Assembly (NCBI GenBank): GCA_028456385.1
Contig: JALNQF010000050.1
Span: 186,001-250,000, forward strand
Reading direction: 5' to 3'
Source of the DNA: Ophiosphaerella korrae
Taxonomy: Eukaryota > Ascomycota > Dothideomycetes > Pleosporales > Phaeosphaeriaceae
DNA: 64,000 nucleotides
The notes beneath the pieces were generated by a model. That model had not been told where the DNA came from. It did no database searches and was given only the letters and a program-made list of their open reading frames with translations. Below, piece after piece: positions 32,261 through 45,634 of the stretch. The first letter of the stretch is position 1. Each line of letters starts with the position of its first letter. The position numbers were made by a program, and so were the translations under genes.

Positions 32261-33265
32261 GCCCTAAATAGAATTCTCCTGGTAGCGACTATGCAGCGTT
32301 TCGACTATAAATATAGATCCCCACACCTCGTTCCTAGAGAGTATGCAAGTTCTCTACAACCCGACTCATAAGAGTATTTCTCTCTCCGTAGTCCTACAGT
32401 CTGCTCTGCATCTTTGAACTCGTCAGGCCTCTCCTAGCCCTCTGCTTCTGTGTGACACTAATCACTCGTCGACATTCGAATATTAGAGTCCCGTGGACGG
32501 GACCGCCTACTCCAATTTTTTAGGGCCTAGTTTTGGACCTCCTGCTAAAGTTCCGTTCTAGGGCCTCTGTCCTTTTTTAGACTTTTGCGGCTAATTGTTT
32601 AAAGTGCCTTTCTTAAGCCTTCTATCGCTACTCGCGCTTTTGTTAGCGGCAAACACTACTTCCGTCTTTAACAACGACTAACTGCATTTAAAGCGTTGCG
32701 AGAGTGTGGCTCGATATTTGAAATTTCACCACCAGCTCGTCTAGCGCCATTGCCGGAAGGCTTCGTAGAAAAATCTAGAAGGGCTTTGTCTAAAACATTA
32801 TGCTTCCGGCAGAGATGTCTATTTGCTGCTACTAAGGCGGCTCGGGTAATCTATGAATTCTTTTGAGGCAAGTGAAGTACAGTAATGTTACGCTTGCTCT
32901 TCCTCATCCATGCTTCCTAGTATGTTTATTCCTAGGATCTGTCCACCCCGACTTGGGGGTGTGGAGAGCTTTAGTCCGTGCGGGCGAAGTCCTACCCCGG
33001 GACCTCGCTTTATGCGGCGCGGAAACATAGCAGAAACTCAGCCATTCAAATCAGGGCAAGGCCTGAAAGCGTTTATTCGCTTAATGAGACTAGGGCTTTC
33101 GTGAAGGTGAGCGCCAATTGCCCGTAGGAGCCGATTGGAGATGCGGGCCGCGGGATTTGAAGGGACAAGGTCCCGCAGTCGCTGAAGTTACACAATCACT
33201 TGCTTCCGCTATAGCCTCAACTGCCACAAAATCCACACGGAGAAAATTTTATATGCACAGCAATG
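32261..33265. other. No gene; possible promoter-like segment
   Basis: Has a TATAAATA box at 32307..32314 followed by pyrimidine-rich sequence, which could be the start region of an old retroelement. No coding domain seen. Confidence 0.35.
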
Positions 33266-33576
33266 TGTAACAGGGGCTAGGGATGTATATATGTAAGAGG
33301 TGTCCCACCTGTCTACATAGTTAACAATACAATCACTTGCTTTGACAGCCACATTACGAGTGCCCGTAGGCAGCTTCCCGTGCGGGCTTCCATAGCCGCC
33401 AATTACGTCATTTGACGATATCCTTGTTTGCGCTTCTCCCGCATGGACCTCTGCTTCCCGTTTCCAGATACTCGTCTTAGCAGAAATCCTGTTGAAGCAA
33501 GTGATTGTTGTATTGATTGTTATGTAGGTAGGTGGAACGCCTTGTATATATATACGCGCACCCAACACCAGTTACA
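33266..33576. repeat. Inverted-repeat unit with ~85-bp arms
   Basis: The left arm 33266..33347 and the right arm 33490..33576 (reversed) are homologous along their length: both begin TGTAAC, share TATATA.., CCACCT.., CTACATA.. and CAATCACTTGCTT, and end GACA or AACA. Each arm therefore looks like a very short LTR (TG..CA) in opposite orientation around a ~142-bp core. A third partial match, CAATCACTTGCTT, is at about 33194. It may be a foldback element or two small terminal-repeat retroelements head to head. Confidence 0.6.
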
Positions 33577-34289
33577 TGTATGCTTCAGCCACCGTTATAT
33601 TTGACACCGCCCTAGAACACCCCACTTGCGGGCACACATCCCATGCGGTCACACCAAGTCTAGATTATGAAGCTTCGAGCGGTCCACTTACGGGTATAGG
33701 TTCCGCAGGGGCCCAGATTCCCCGCGGCCCTTCAAAACCAGCTTAGGAGACGCCCACACGGGATCCAAGCCCCTATCGTGACTGCCCATCCGGTTTAGAC
33801 AGTCCGTAAGGGATCTAAGCCCGCGCCCTGATAGCTCCGGGATGGCATCGTCACATGGCCACCCGTTTCGCTATGTCACGATTCTAGAAGTCCGCCAGTT
33901 AACACGGTCTATACTGAGGGAATATGTCAAGATTGGAATAATCATATACGTAGCCGGTGTCAAACTCAGCTATTCCTGCGGCTCAGCAGTTCTAAATGGA
34001 TTACCTGGATTGCTTGGACCGTATCCGCCATGAAGAAGCGCTTCAACGTGCTATTTTTGTCCAGTTTTGCCGCCGAGCGGACGCCGAGCCACTTTATGCA
34101 GATCCAGGAGCACGTGGGACATTCTTGGCACGGGGCATCGGTACAAGGGGGGTTCAAGTGGGACCTGCAATAGTGGGTCGCTTGCGCAGAGGCCATAGAA
34201 ACTCATCGAGGTTTCTACGTAAGCTGTAATTTTGTATACAAATACGAGCTTTTTCAGAACGCCAGATGTCTCAGCATGCTCTCTTAGCA
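33577..34289. other. No gene recognised; short degenerate motifs
   Basis: About 33760..33830 repeats a motif of the type CGGGATCCAAGCCC / AAGGGATCTAAGCCC. An open plus-strand frame at 33996..34229 and a minus one at 34051..34296 have no recognisable domain. Confidence 0.35.
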
Positions 34290-34791
34290 TGCTCACTTAG
34301 CAAAATACCCAAAACACCTCGCCGTCGCCTTACCCAAGATAAACAAGTTCAAATCCACACCCTATACTACCAAGCTAGCTAGGATAGCTCTCAAATCTCT
34401 CAAACTCTTAAGATCCCTTACAGAACTATACAGAGCTATATTAACAACACAATCTTACCTAATCAGCCTCGCAGACGCAAGCCTTTAATCGATACGCCTA
34501 CAAGACGCTGCCTAATATTTCACGCTACTACTAACTATAAGCAGAGGCTAAAGCCCTACACTAAAATCGCAGCTAAGCTTAGTATACGCGCAGATCCAAG
34601 AACTATCACAAAAGCGTTCTACAAAGAGCGATATTACTAACGCGTTGCTATAGAAGAACTATAGCTTAACGCTAGGCACATAGAAAAATAGTTATTATTT
34701 AGCAACCTTGTAGTTTCTTAAGGTAATAAAGACTAGACGCGTATTATATAGAGTAATAAGGCAACGTTTAGGCTAGGGCACAAGAAGTTGT
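34290..34791 (+). pseudogene. Tc1/mariner-like transposase relic
   Basis: The plus strand reads KIPKTPRRRLTQDKQVQIHT, then a helix-turn-helix-like stretch and QPRRRKPLI, the N-terminal DNA-binding domain of fungal Tc1-like transposases, with stops at Trp/Gln positions. It is cut off at 34791 by the outer LTR retrotransposon; its remainder would lie right of the window. Confidence 0.6.
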
Positions 34792-35249
34792 TGTAACGTG
34801 GTCACCTGTCGTCGACTACAAGTGACCGTTATGGGGTGTTGGTGGATTGAAAGTTGATGACAAGAGCTCGTGTTTTGATCTGCAATAAACTGTGAACAAT
34901 AAAAGATGTCTCGCGATGTCAAGTATTGTTGCTCGTGGTTAATGATTAAATTGCTGATACTATCCTAACGATGCGCATTTCTACTAACTATATACTTTAA
35001 CTGATCTGTTTGTGCGACCTTACAGATTACCCTAATCTATTGCACGTGATTACAGATCACACTAATCTGTTATGTGTTATTACAGATTACCTTAATCTAT
35101 TGCACGTAATTACAGATTGCTTGTATTACGTGTCCTAATTATAAGTAGCTTCCTAATCAAGGTTGTTACTCTACTCGTCCTATGCTTCGTCATTACCTAA
35201 GTTAGGACTAATTAGTTCTATCTCGATTTCTCTTGTTACTACTATAACA
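34792..35249 (-). repeat. Element B1, 3' LTR (458 bp)
   Basis: On the plus strand it begins TGTAACGTGGTCACC and ends GTTACTACTATAACA; reverse complemented this is TG..CA. The next plus-strand bases are the complement of a polypurine tract (GGGGAGAATAG), so this is the 3' LTR of a minus-strand element. It holds tandem ~27-bp units with the palindrome ACAGATTA..TAATCTGT (35024..35115). The outer 350 bp keep TpG/CpA and look much less RIP-mutated than the rest of the nest. Confidence 0.88.
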
Positions 35250-37209
35250 CTATTCTCCCCTCTAGGTAAGTTTTTGTTCTCCTATCCTAGGGTTAGAGTT
35301 ATTAATCCTATTTCTTCGTTAATATTAAGTTCTTTGCCTTCTATCTCTATACCTACAAAGTCTACTCTTTGTTATCTTTAGTTAGCTAATCGTGTATTAC
35401 GCTATAGTATTGTAATATTCCTATATTCTTATTATAAATCTTTAAATCCTCTATTAGCTTATCTTTCTTTAAAATATAGTAAGGCTTATAAGGTATATAT
35501 TTATACTAATACTTACTTATCTTATAACCTATCTAGCGTGTCTCTTGTAGAGTATAGGTTAAAAATACTTACTTGCGTATCTATACTTATGTGTAATAGG
35601 GAGAGCTATTAACTACGCTTAAGAAAGACTATTATTATAGATTGTAGAGGCTAAAAAGGAACGTAATTAGATTCTAAGTATATAGGTAAAATATTATACT
35701 TGTTTAGTTTGTCTTTGTAAGATAAAGGCCTTAAATAATAAGAAATTTATTACTTAGGCTATTTTTATAGAGTCTAAGTTAGATTTTAAATCTATAATTA
35801 GGGCTACTTAGGCTCTTACTATCTTAAGCGTATCTAGTACCTCTCTACTTATTACTAGTAGTATAGGTCTTCCCTACTTACCTTTAGGCGTTCTAGAGGA
35901 TTTTAGAACCCCTCTAGTTTCTTAAGGTAGTTAAGGTTATCCTCTAGTTCCTATGTATTTTCTTATAGTTATCCTTTCTTATCTATACCTATCTATTTTA
36001 CTAGGTAGTAGTTTCTTCTATTATAGAACTAGTATTATAGGATTTCTTTAACTTCTTATTCTTCTTATTCTCTATATATATCTACTTTGTATACTAGTAG
36101 TTCTACTTCTTATAGTACTTTTTCTAGTAGTACTACGTAAAACGTTAGGTATATCTTTATTTTATCTAGTAGTCTTAGTTTAAATATAACTAGTATAACT
36201 TTCTTTTTAACTTTATATAGTTTTATCTTAACGTAGTCTAGTTTTAAACTTACTTGTTTACTTTTAATATTTCTTTATACTAACTATACTTTTTCTCTTT
36301 CTTTAAATTAGGGTCCTTTTATATATTTCTTATTATAGTATTTTACTATTTATTCTTATAGAAACTCTACGTCCTATTATAATTGATTATATATTTCCTT
36401 TAGTCTATTAGTAAAATTTTCTCCTTTTAGAGACTAAAATACTTTAAATCTTAGTATCTAGTACGTATTAGGGTTAAATCTATAGTTCGCGAAGAAAGGT
36501 AATACTCTTATTACTATATTCTTTACGCTATTATATACTAGCTGTACTATAAGTAATAGTAATACCTAGTTGTTCTAGTTATAGTTAAGGTAGTATCTTA
36601 AGTACTTCTCTACTATCTAATTTATACGTTCTAATTATCTATCTATTTATAAGTAGTATACAATTAATATTTAATATTTTATTCCTAATAATACTATTAT
36701 TATTTTATATAGTTTTAATATAAATCTTACGTCTTTATCTATAATAATTTTATCTAGTATACTATACTAGCTAATTATAGTTGCTAAGACTTAATATATA
36801 GTAACTTCTATTCTACTTTTTTTCTTATATAGTCTAAAGTATAAGTATTTTATAAGCTTATCTACTATTATTAGAATTCTATTATATTTAACTCCTAATA
36901 TTAAGTCTTTTAACTTAGGTAGTTTTGTAATAAAGTCTATTATAATAACTCCCTATAGTTATTCTAGTATCTTAACTAGTTATAGTATTCTATATAGTAT
37001 ATATCTACTATACTTATTTCTATAGTATTCTATATAGTCTTATAGTACTTCTATTACTAGTTATCTAGCTTTTAGAATATAATAATCTCTTAAAAGCCTA
37101 TCTAGCGTTTTATTAATACCTTAGTATCTATATACTAGTAGTTTATAAAATTGTTATATAAACTTTTTCTATATTTTACTTAGAATATATATTTTTCTAT
37201 AAGCTTTCG
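35250..37209 (-). mobile_element. Element B1 internal, 3' part (chromodomain and integrase side)
   Basis: Internal sequence of a minus-strand Gypsy chromovirus, collinear with 37670..39057 plus 46131..46700 in the sister copy B2. It covers the 3' UTR, chromodomain and most of integrase. It is saturated with stops (TAG/TAA at Trp and Gln positions). It is interrupted at 37209 by B2 and resumes at 51511 (duplication TTTCG at 37205..37209 and 51511..51515). Confidence 0.85.
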
Positions 37210-37669
37210 TGTAATAGGTTACTTATTGTCGACTATAGAGGGCCTATCTTATAAGAGTTAGTAGATTAAAAGTTAATAACAAAAGTTTGTATAGTAATCT
37301 ATAATAACTATAAATAATAGAAGATATCTCGCGATTGTCTTGTATTAGCGTTCTATAGTTAAAGGATTAAATTGCTAATACTATCCTAATAATATATATA
37401 GTTATAACTATATACTTATACTAATCTATTTATACAATATTATAGATTACTTCTAATCTATTTGTATATAATTATAGATTACCTTAATCTATTATACGTT
37501 ATTATAGATTACTTTAATCTATTTGTACGTAATTATAGATTACTATTACGTATCCTAATTATAAGTAGTTTCCTAATTAAAGTTATTACCCTACTTATCT
37601 TATACTTTGTTAGCTTCTAAGTTAGAGTTAATTAGTTCTATCTTAATTTCTCTTATTACGCTTATAATA
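37210..37669 (-). repeat. Element B2, 3' LTR (460 bp)
   Basis: Begins TGTAATAGGTTAC and ends TTACGCTTATAATA on the plus strand, followed by a complemented polypurine tract. Its partner is 51051..51510, of equal length. In the first ~200 aligned bases every difference I checked between the two is a C/T or G/A transition. Confidence 0.9.
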
Positions 37670-39057
37670 CTATTCCCTTCTCTAAGTAGGTTTTTATTAC
37701 TCCCCTCTAGCACTAATATTATTAAGCTAGTTTCTTTATTAATATTAAGTTCTTTATTTCCTATCTCTATACCTACTAAATCTACCTTTTATTATCTTTA
37801 ATTAGTAGACTATATATTATATTATAGTATTAAAATATTTCTTTATTCTTATTATAAGTCTTCTAACTTTCTATTAGTCTATCTTTCTTTAAAATATAGT
37901 AAGGCTTATAAGGTGTATATTTAGGCTAATACTCGTTCTTCTTATAATCTTTCTAAAGTATCTCTTATAGAGTATAAGTTTATTAGGCTTATTTATATAT
38001 CTATACTTAAATATAATAGAGAGAGCTATTAACTACGCTTACAATAGACTATTATTACAAATTATAGAGGCTAAAAAAGAGCGTAACTATATTCTAAGTA
38101 TATAAGTAAAGAACTATACTTGCTTAATTTATCTTTATAAGATAAAAGCTTTAAATAATAAGAAGTCTATTATATAAGCTATTCTCTTAGAGTCTAAACT
38201 AGACTTTAAGTTTATAATATAGGCTACTTAGGTTCTTATTATATTAGGCGCGTCTAGCGCCTCTCTACCTATTGTTAATAACGTAGGTCCTCTCTATTTA
38301 CTACTAGGCGTTCTAGAGGGTTTTAACTTTAGAACTCCTTTAGTTTCTTAAAGTAGTTAAGGTTGTCTTCTAGTTCCTATATATTTTCTTATACTTTTCT
38401 TCTATTATCTATACTTATCTATTTTACTAGATAGTAGTTTTTCTTATTATAGAACTAGTACTATAGGATTTCTTTAACTTCTTATTCTTTTTATTCTCTA
38501 TACGTATTTACTTTATATACTAGTAGTACTATATAGAATATTAGGTGTATTCTTATTTTATCTAGTAGCTTTAATTTAAATATAACTAGTATAACTTTCT
38601 TTTTAATCTTATATAGTCTTATCTTAATATAATCTAGTTTAGAACTTAATTATTTACTTTTAATATTTTTACGTACTAACTATACTTTTTCTCTCTCTCT
38701 AAATTAGAGTTCCTCTTAGTATTTTCTATTATAGTACTTTACTATTTAATCTTATAAGAATTCTATATCTTATTATAATTAATTATATATTTCTTTAAGT
38801 CTATTTATAAAGTTTTTTCCTCTTAAAGACTAAGATATCTAAAATCTTAGTATTTAGTATATATTAGAGTTAAATCTATAGTTTATAAAGAAGAGTAATA
38901 CTCTTATTACTATATTCTTTACGCTATTATATACTAACTATACTATAAGTAATAGCTATACCTAATTATTCTAGTTATAGTGAAGGTAGTATCTTAGGTA
39001 TTATTCTACTATTTAATTTATTTATTCTAACTACCTATCTATCTATAGGTTATATAC
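37670..39057 (-). mobile_element. Element B2 internal, 3' part
   Basis: Chromodomain and integrase end of B2 on the minus strand, RIP-mutated. Broken at 39057 by element A; resumes at 46131 with the duplicated TATAC. Confidence 0.85.
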
Positions 39058-39499
39058 TATTACGACTGTAACAAAAGAAAACCAATTTGAACTAATTAGC
39101 CCTACTATAGATAACGACAATACAGATAACTTATAAGATAACAAATTAGACTAGGAGACTAACTACAATAGGGACACATAATAAATTCGCAATTCGCGAT
39201 CTTAGTAAATACAAAGCATAAAGCTAAGCACGTAATAAATTCGCAATTTGTAATCTTAGTAAATACAAAGTATAAAGTTAGTTAAAGAGCCTAGGTATAT
39301 AGTTAGTAGTAATGCGTATTATTAGGATGTTATTAGTAATTTAATTATTAACTACGAGCGACAATACTAAGACAGTTACAAGATATCTTCTATTATTTAT
39401 AGTATATTGTAGATTACTACACAAGCTTTTATTATTACCTTTTAATCTACTAATACTTTATAAGCTAATAGGAAGTCGACCCTAGTAAGCCTAGTAACA
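39058..39499 (+). repeat. Element A, 5' LTR (442 bp)
   Basis: Starts TATTACGACTGTAAC (the first G of the usual TGTTAC is mutated to A) and ends CTAGTAACA. The core has two copies of a 54-bp unit starting TAATAAATTCGC. Confidence 0.9.
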
Positions 39500-42400
39500 C
39501 CTTGCCGATTTAGTTATTAAGAGAAGCGAAGCGTAAGTAGCGCATAGTCTAGCTAATACAATAGTAGAAAGTTTAACAAGTAAAGCACCTAGGAGTAGCT
39601 ATAACTTAGATAGTACCGCATAGGAAACGATTAAGGACTGTATAAATAAACTAATTAATAATAAAGAAGATATAAAAATAGTAATTAAAGCTTTAGAAAC
39701 GTAGAATAAAGAACTACAAGACTACTTAAAGTAAAATAAAGTACAAATTAAAGCTATTATTAAAGGCTAGAACTAAATAGAACTAATTACCTAACGACTA
39801 GAGATAAGTGTAACAAAGAAACTACCTAAGATACCTGTCCTTAAGAAGTTTAATAGAACAAGAGAGAAATTAAGACCCTTTATAGCGTTAGTATAACTCT
39901 AGATAGATATACAAGTACTACACTTTAATATAGAAGAAAAGAAGGTAATATATATTAGATTACACCTTAAAGAAGACGTAATAAGATAGTACGAGCTTTA
40001 CTAGATAGACTATATAATACACTCTCTAATAACTTAAAAGGATAAAACTAGAGCTATTTTTAGAAGTTATAAATACTTTACTAAACGAATAAGAGTAGTA
40101 TTTAGGGATATAGACATTACCTAACAAGCTAAAGAGAAACTTAAGAGGCTTACACAAAACAAGAGTGTTCCTAAATACGTATTATAATTTAAATAACTAG
40201 TACAAAATATAGAATAGAATAAAGTATCCTTAATATTATAATTTAAACAAAGACTAAATATAAAAATACGATACAAAATAATCTATATAGAAAAACTAAG
40301 GACACTAGAAGCTCTAAAGTAACAAGTAATATAAATTAATAATAATCTTCAAGAATAGAAAAAGAATAAGTATAGAGGTTACACATAGAACTAAAACAAA
40401 GGAGACCCTATAATCCTTAACGCAAACAAGAATAGAAAGAAAAAGAAGAATAAAGACTTTACGTACTTTAACTATAGTAAGAAAGGCTACTACGTAAAAG
40501 ACTACTAATTACAAAAGAAAAAAGATATAGTATATTATAAATATAAGAAACTAGGATACTTTGTAAAAGAATATAGAAGTAAGAACCTAAAGAAAGAAAT
40601 ATAGTTAAAAACAACTAAAAAGAAGAAAGAAGTACTACAAGTATAGGCTAAACCTTAGGAAAAAGTAGCTAGGAGTAAAGAATAGCAACACGTAATACTC
40701 TATTAGGCCTTTTGTTACAATAATAACTACTATATATACTTTTTAAGTAAATAAAGAGTAGGATACTTCCTATAAAGAAAATAAAGAGTAGTAGTAATAA
40801 AAGAAGATAGAACGTAAGTATAGCTTAATAAAACAAGACGTATAATAGACCTACTAATAAAAGATTTAGAAAGGGAGAAGCTTTAAACTCTATTAATTCC
40901 TACTAAAAGACTAGTAGAAGATAAGAAGACTACTATAGTCGCCTCTAAAGAACTATAAAGTGACAAGAAAGAAAGTAATATAAGAGGTATAAAGTATACC
41001 TAGTTAGTATATAGCTATAATAGCTACACGACAATAAATATAGAGGAACGAAATAAAGAATAGAAATTCGTTTAGAAATACTTACTAGTTATAAGTATAG
41101 AGGAAGCGTACGAAGAATAGAAAGTACGCAATCCTAAGAATATAAAGTTTACATTATTCTAGTAGTAGATAGAGTAATAGATAGTTGTAGTAGGAAAAAT
41201 ACCTATATAAAGAGAGTAGTAGTACCTTGTAAAAAGAACGCGATAGATTAATAAAGCTTATATACTACAAGTACTAGTAGTATACTATATCCTAATATAG
41301 AAGACACCTAGTAAAGACAAATACTAAGAAGAAGACAATAAAAGAATAGATCTAGAACATCTAGTACACTTTAAAATAGCATAGTTATTATACCTAAATA
41401 TAAACTATATTATATATAGAAATTTAAAAGTAAGAAATAATATATAGCTAGTACGCCGAAAGAACTATAACTATATAAAGGTAATCCTAAGAGAGGATAT
41501 TACTAGATAGGAAATAGTACCTAAAGATAAATATATAGTAGTAAGGCTAGGACCTAAATTATCTAAGAAATGCGTCCTAAGAAGACTATAGTATAAATAT
41601 ACAAATAACAAAGGTCTAAAACACGAAGAACAAAAACTTTAAGTAAGACTATAGCCCTAGAAAAATAGATAATTTACAAAACTACCTAAGTAAGAATAGC
41701 TAGAAAGTATAAGAGGCCTACATATTACAAAAACAGGTACATACTAAGGAAAGAAAGTATAATTAATAATTAATAGTAGAGCTATAAGAAACTTTATATT
41801 AAAGAAGTTTATAGAAAAATAAGGAATATATTATATAATAAAGAAGTACCCTTAACAACTAAGTATAATTAAAGGAAAACTATTCTAGGAACCTATAAGG
41901 TTCGAAACAACTCCCTCTATATTAGAACTAGAAGAGATAATAATTAAAAATATAGTTATAAATATAACAATAATTAATAACAAACAAGAAATTATATTAG
42001 GAATACTATAGTTACAAATAGCTAACCTATATATTAATTAGAGAATAGGAAAAATTAGCTATAGTAAAATAGAAAAGCTAAAAGCTAATATAAACACCTA
42101 TAAAGGAGAATTCCCTAAAGAATATAAGAAATAAGAAAAGTAGCTTATAGAGCTAGAAGACTACCTTCTAGAATATTAGCTATAAGATTTAGCGATAAAC
42201 CTAAAGGAAGATAAAGATGTAAGATAGAGCCTAGTCTATAGAAAAATAGAAGAAGAATCTAAGATTAAATAAGTATTTATTAAAAATACAATTAGGAAAG
42301 GATAGATACAAGAATCTAAATCCTTAGTAGTATATAGACTTATATTTATAGACAAGAAAGAAATAAGTAATAAAAGACCCTACGTAGATTTTAGAAAAAC

Positions 42401-45400
42401 TAATACAATTATAAACAAAAACTAATACCTATTACTATAAATAGACAAAATACAAGATAGGCTATAAAGAGCAAGAATCTTTACAAAACTAGATATTTAG
42501 AATACTTACTACTAAATTAGAATTAAGAAAGGTAATAAGTAGAAAATAGTATTTAGAATATAATATAGACTCTATAAATACTTAGTTATACTATTTAGCC
42601 TAATAAACGCACTAGTAGTATTTTAAGAGAGAATTAATATAGTACTAAAAGAGTACTTAGACGTATTTACATTTATATACCTAGACAATATCCTTATATT
42701 CTTAGAAATAGAAGAAGAATATATATAATATATATACAAAGTATTAGAAAAGCTAGTAGAAAGTAAACTATTTCTTAAAATAAGAAAATACAAATTTTAT
42801 ACAAAAGAAACAGATTTCCTTAGATTTATTATAGAACTAGGAAAAATTAAAATTAACCTAGAAAAGATTAGATTAATTAACGAATAGCTAGCACTAAGGA
42901 ACCTAAAAGAAGTACAATAATTTTATAGGTTAGCTAACTTTTATAGAAAGTTAATAGTAAGATAGTCTAAAGATATAGAACTAATAACAAGACTTATAAA
43001 AAAGGACACGCTATTTAAATAGATAAAGAAATGCGATAAAGTATTTAATAAGATTAAAAGAAAGTTTATAGAAAACCTAGTTATTAGAATATACAACCTA
43101 GACCTACTAGTAATAGTAAAAATAGACGCATCTAACTTAGTCTATAGAATAGCACTAATACAAGAAGACCTAAAGACTAAAAAGGAACACCTAGTTAAAT
43201 ACTTCTCTAAGAAAATAAAAACAGTAGAACTTAACTACTTAATCTATAATAAAGAGATACTAGCAATCTATAAAGTATTTAAATAATAGAGAGTATACTT
43301 ATAAAGAGTAAAATACTAAACAAAGGTCTATATAGACTATAGGAATCTTATAGGATTTATACTAAATAAAGAACTATTATAACAATATATAAGATAGTAG
43401 GAATTCCTATTAATATTTAATATAGAAATTATATATATAAAAGAGAAAGACAACTAATTTATAGACGCTCTTAGTAGAAGACTAGACTTATAAGAAGAAG
43501 TAAGCGCTACTAGTATAGTTCTAGTTAAGAACGAAGAAGGACACTTAATCCTAAATATACCTAAAATAGCCGTAACACTTAAAAAAACAAGTAGCGAGCT
43601 AGACAAATAGATTTAGAAAGTAATATAAGAAGTATATAAAGAAATAAAGAAAATAGAAATCTAAGAAGGATTTGTATAAGCCTATAGAAGAATATATATC
43701 TTAAAGAAAATCTAAAGAGAATTTATATAACAATTCTATAAATTACTAGTATATAGTTACTAAGGTATTAAAAAGATATTAGATAGACTACTACAAGATT
43801 ATTATATCCTAAGAGTAAGATAACTAGTAAAAGAAGTACTACAAGACTATATAGAATATTATAAAAATAAGTATAATAGATACGTACTATATAGGATACT
43901 ACAACTAGTTAAAGTACTAGAATAACCCTAGAGAATAATAATAATAGATTTTATTACAAAACTACCTAAGTTAAAAGACCTAATATTAGGAGTTAAGTAT
44001 AATAGAATCTTAATAATAGTAGATAAACTTACAAAGTACATATACTTTATACTATATAAAGAAAAAAGTAGGATAGAAGTTACTGTATATTAAGTCCTAA
44101 AAACTATAATAAGCTAATATAGTATACTAAACAAAATTATTATAGATAAAGATATACGATTTATATTAAAGCTATAGAAAACAATAATAGTATAATTAGA
44201 AATATAATACGCTATATTAATAGTATATTATCTACAAATAGATAGATAATTAGAACAAATAAATTAGATAGTAGAATAGTACCTAAGATACTATCTTAAC
44301 TATAACTAAAACAATTAGGTATAGCTATTACCTATAGTACAGTTAGCATACAACAGCGTAAAGAATATAGTAATAAGAGTATTACCTTTCTTTATAAACT
44401 ATAGACTTAAACCTAATATATACTAAACACTAAGAAATATAAAATCTTAGACTTTATAAAGAGAAAACTTTGTAAATAGAATAAAGGAAATATATAATTA
44501 ATTAAGATAGGACGCAGAATTCCTACATAATTAAATAGCAAAGTACTATAATAGAAAGTATAAATAGGGACCCTAATTTAGAGAGAGAGAAAAAGTATAG
44601 TTAGTATAAAAAAACATTAAAAGTAAACAACTAAGTTCGAAACTAGATTACATTAAGATAAGACTATACAAGATTAAGAAGAAAGTTATACTAGTTATAT
44701 TTAGGCTAAAACTACTAAGTAAGATAAGGATACACCTAATATTCTACGTAGTACTACTAGAGCAAGTACTACAAGAAGTAGAACTACTAGTGTACAAAGT
44801 AGATACGTATAGAGAATAGGAAGAATAAGAAGTTAAAGAAATCTTAGTACACTAGTTCTATAATAGTAGAAACTACTATTTAGTAGAATAGATAGGTATA
44901 GACGAAAAAGGATAACTATAGGAAGAAACATAGAAACTAGAAAATAACCTTAACTACTCTAAGAAACTAGAGGACTTCTAAAGTTAAAACCCTCTAAACT
45001 ACTTTATAGTAAACTAAGAAAATTAGTATTACTAGCGCTAAATAGAGAGGCGTTAGGAACGTCTAACGCGATAGAAACTAGAACAGCCTAAACTATATCT
45101 TTAAGGTCTATCTTAGCCTCTAAGGTACAAGACTATTTAGATAATTTAGCGTTATTATAAGCCTTTATCTTACAAAGACGCTTAATATAAGAATAAAGAT
45201 CTACTAGCTTACAAAAAGTTAGCTTATACTTAGCCTTAGCCTTTACAAGCTATAATAATAGTATCTCTTAAGCTTAGTTAATAGCTCGCCTTATATAACT
45301 TAGTAAGAAGAGACTATATAGAAATTAAGCACTTACACTCTACAAGAGAAATACTAGATAGTATATACTTGTACTAAATATTAGCTAAAATATACTTGTT

Positions 45401-45634
45401 GTAGTATTTACTATCCTTTAAAGATATAAGGTAAGTAAGTTTTAATTAAGTATAATAGGCGTAAGGAAATATTTTAACCCTATTACAAGCAACATAAGTA
45501 ACAAGAAGGAGTTTATTATAGTTAGAACGCGAAGATATAGAGAATAATAAAGAGTTAGAAATAAACAAAGAAACTAGACTAATAACTTTAGGCCTAGGGT
45601 AGAGAAACAAGAACCTACCTAAAGAGGGGAATAG
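39500..45634 (+). pseudogene. Element A gag-pol, RIP-destroyed
   Basis: Domains in order: gag core (PKIPVLKKFNRTREKLRPF near 39838), two zinc knuckles near 40455..40580 whose cysteines and a histidine have mostly become tyrosine, aspartic protease near 41765..41830 (active Asp replaced by Asn), reverse transcriptase 42300..43000 (YLDN in place of YLDD near 42677), RNase H near 43120..43300, integrase 43600..44400, and a chromodomain near 44820..44990. Stops occur every few codons at Trp and Gln positions. Gag-pol order with integrase after RNase H and a C-terminal chromodomain identifies a Gypsy chromovirus. No function can remain. Confidence 0.88.

Noticed and set aside
32006..32371. 121-codon frame with repeated HS-P-RRDVPVTFVSPE peptides as a repeat protein
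   Set aside because: It is only the translation of the 31-bp minisatellite. All three frames stay partly open for the same reason and there is no conserved start or domain.
35163..37801. 72- and 64-codon frames with SILSSLPSISIPTKST in the LTRs and flanks
   Set aside because: They fall on LTR/3'-UTR sequence of B1 and B2, on the strand opposite to the elements; AT-rich chance frames repeated because the element is repeated.
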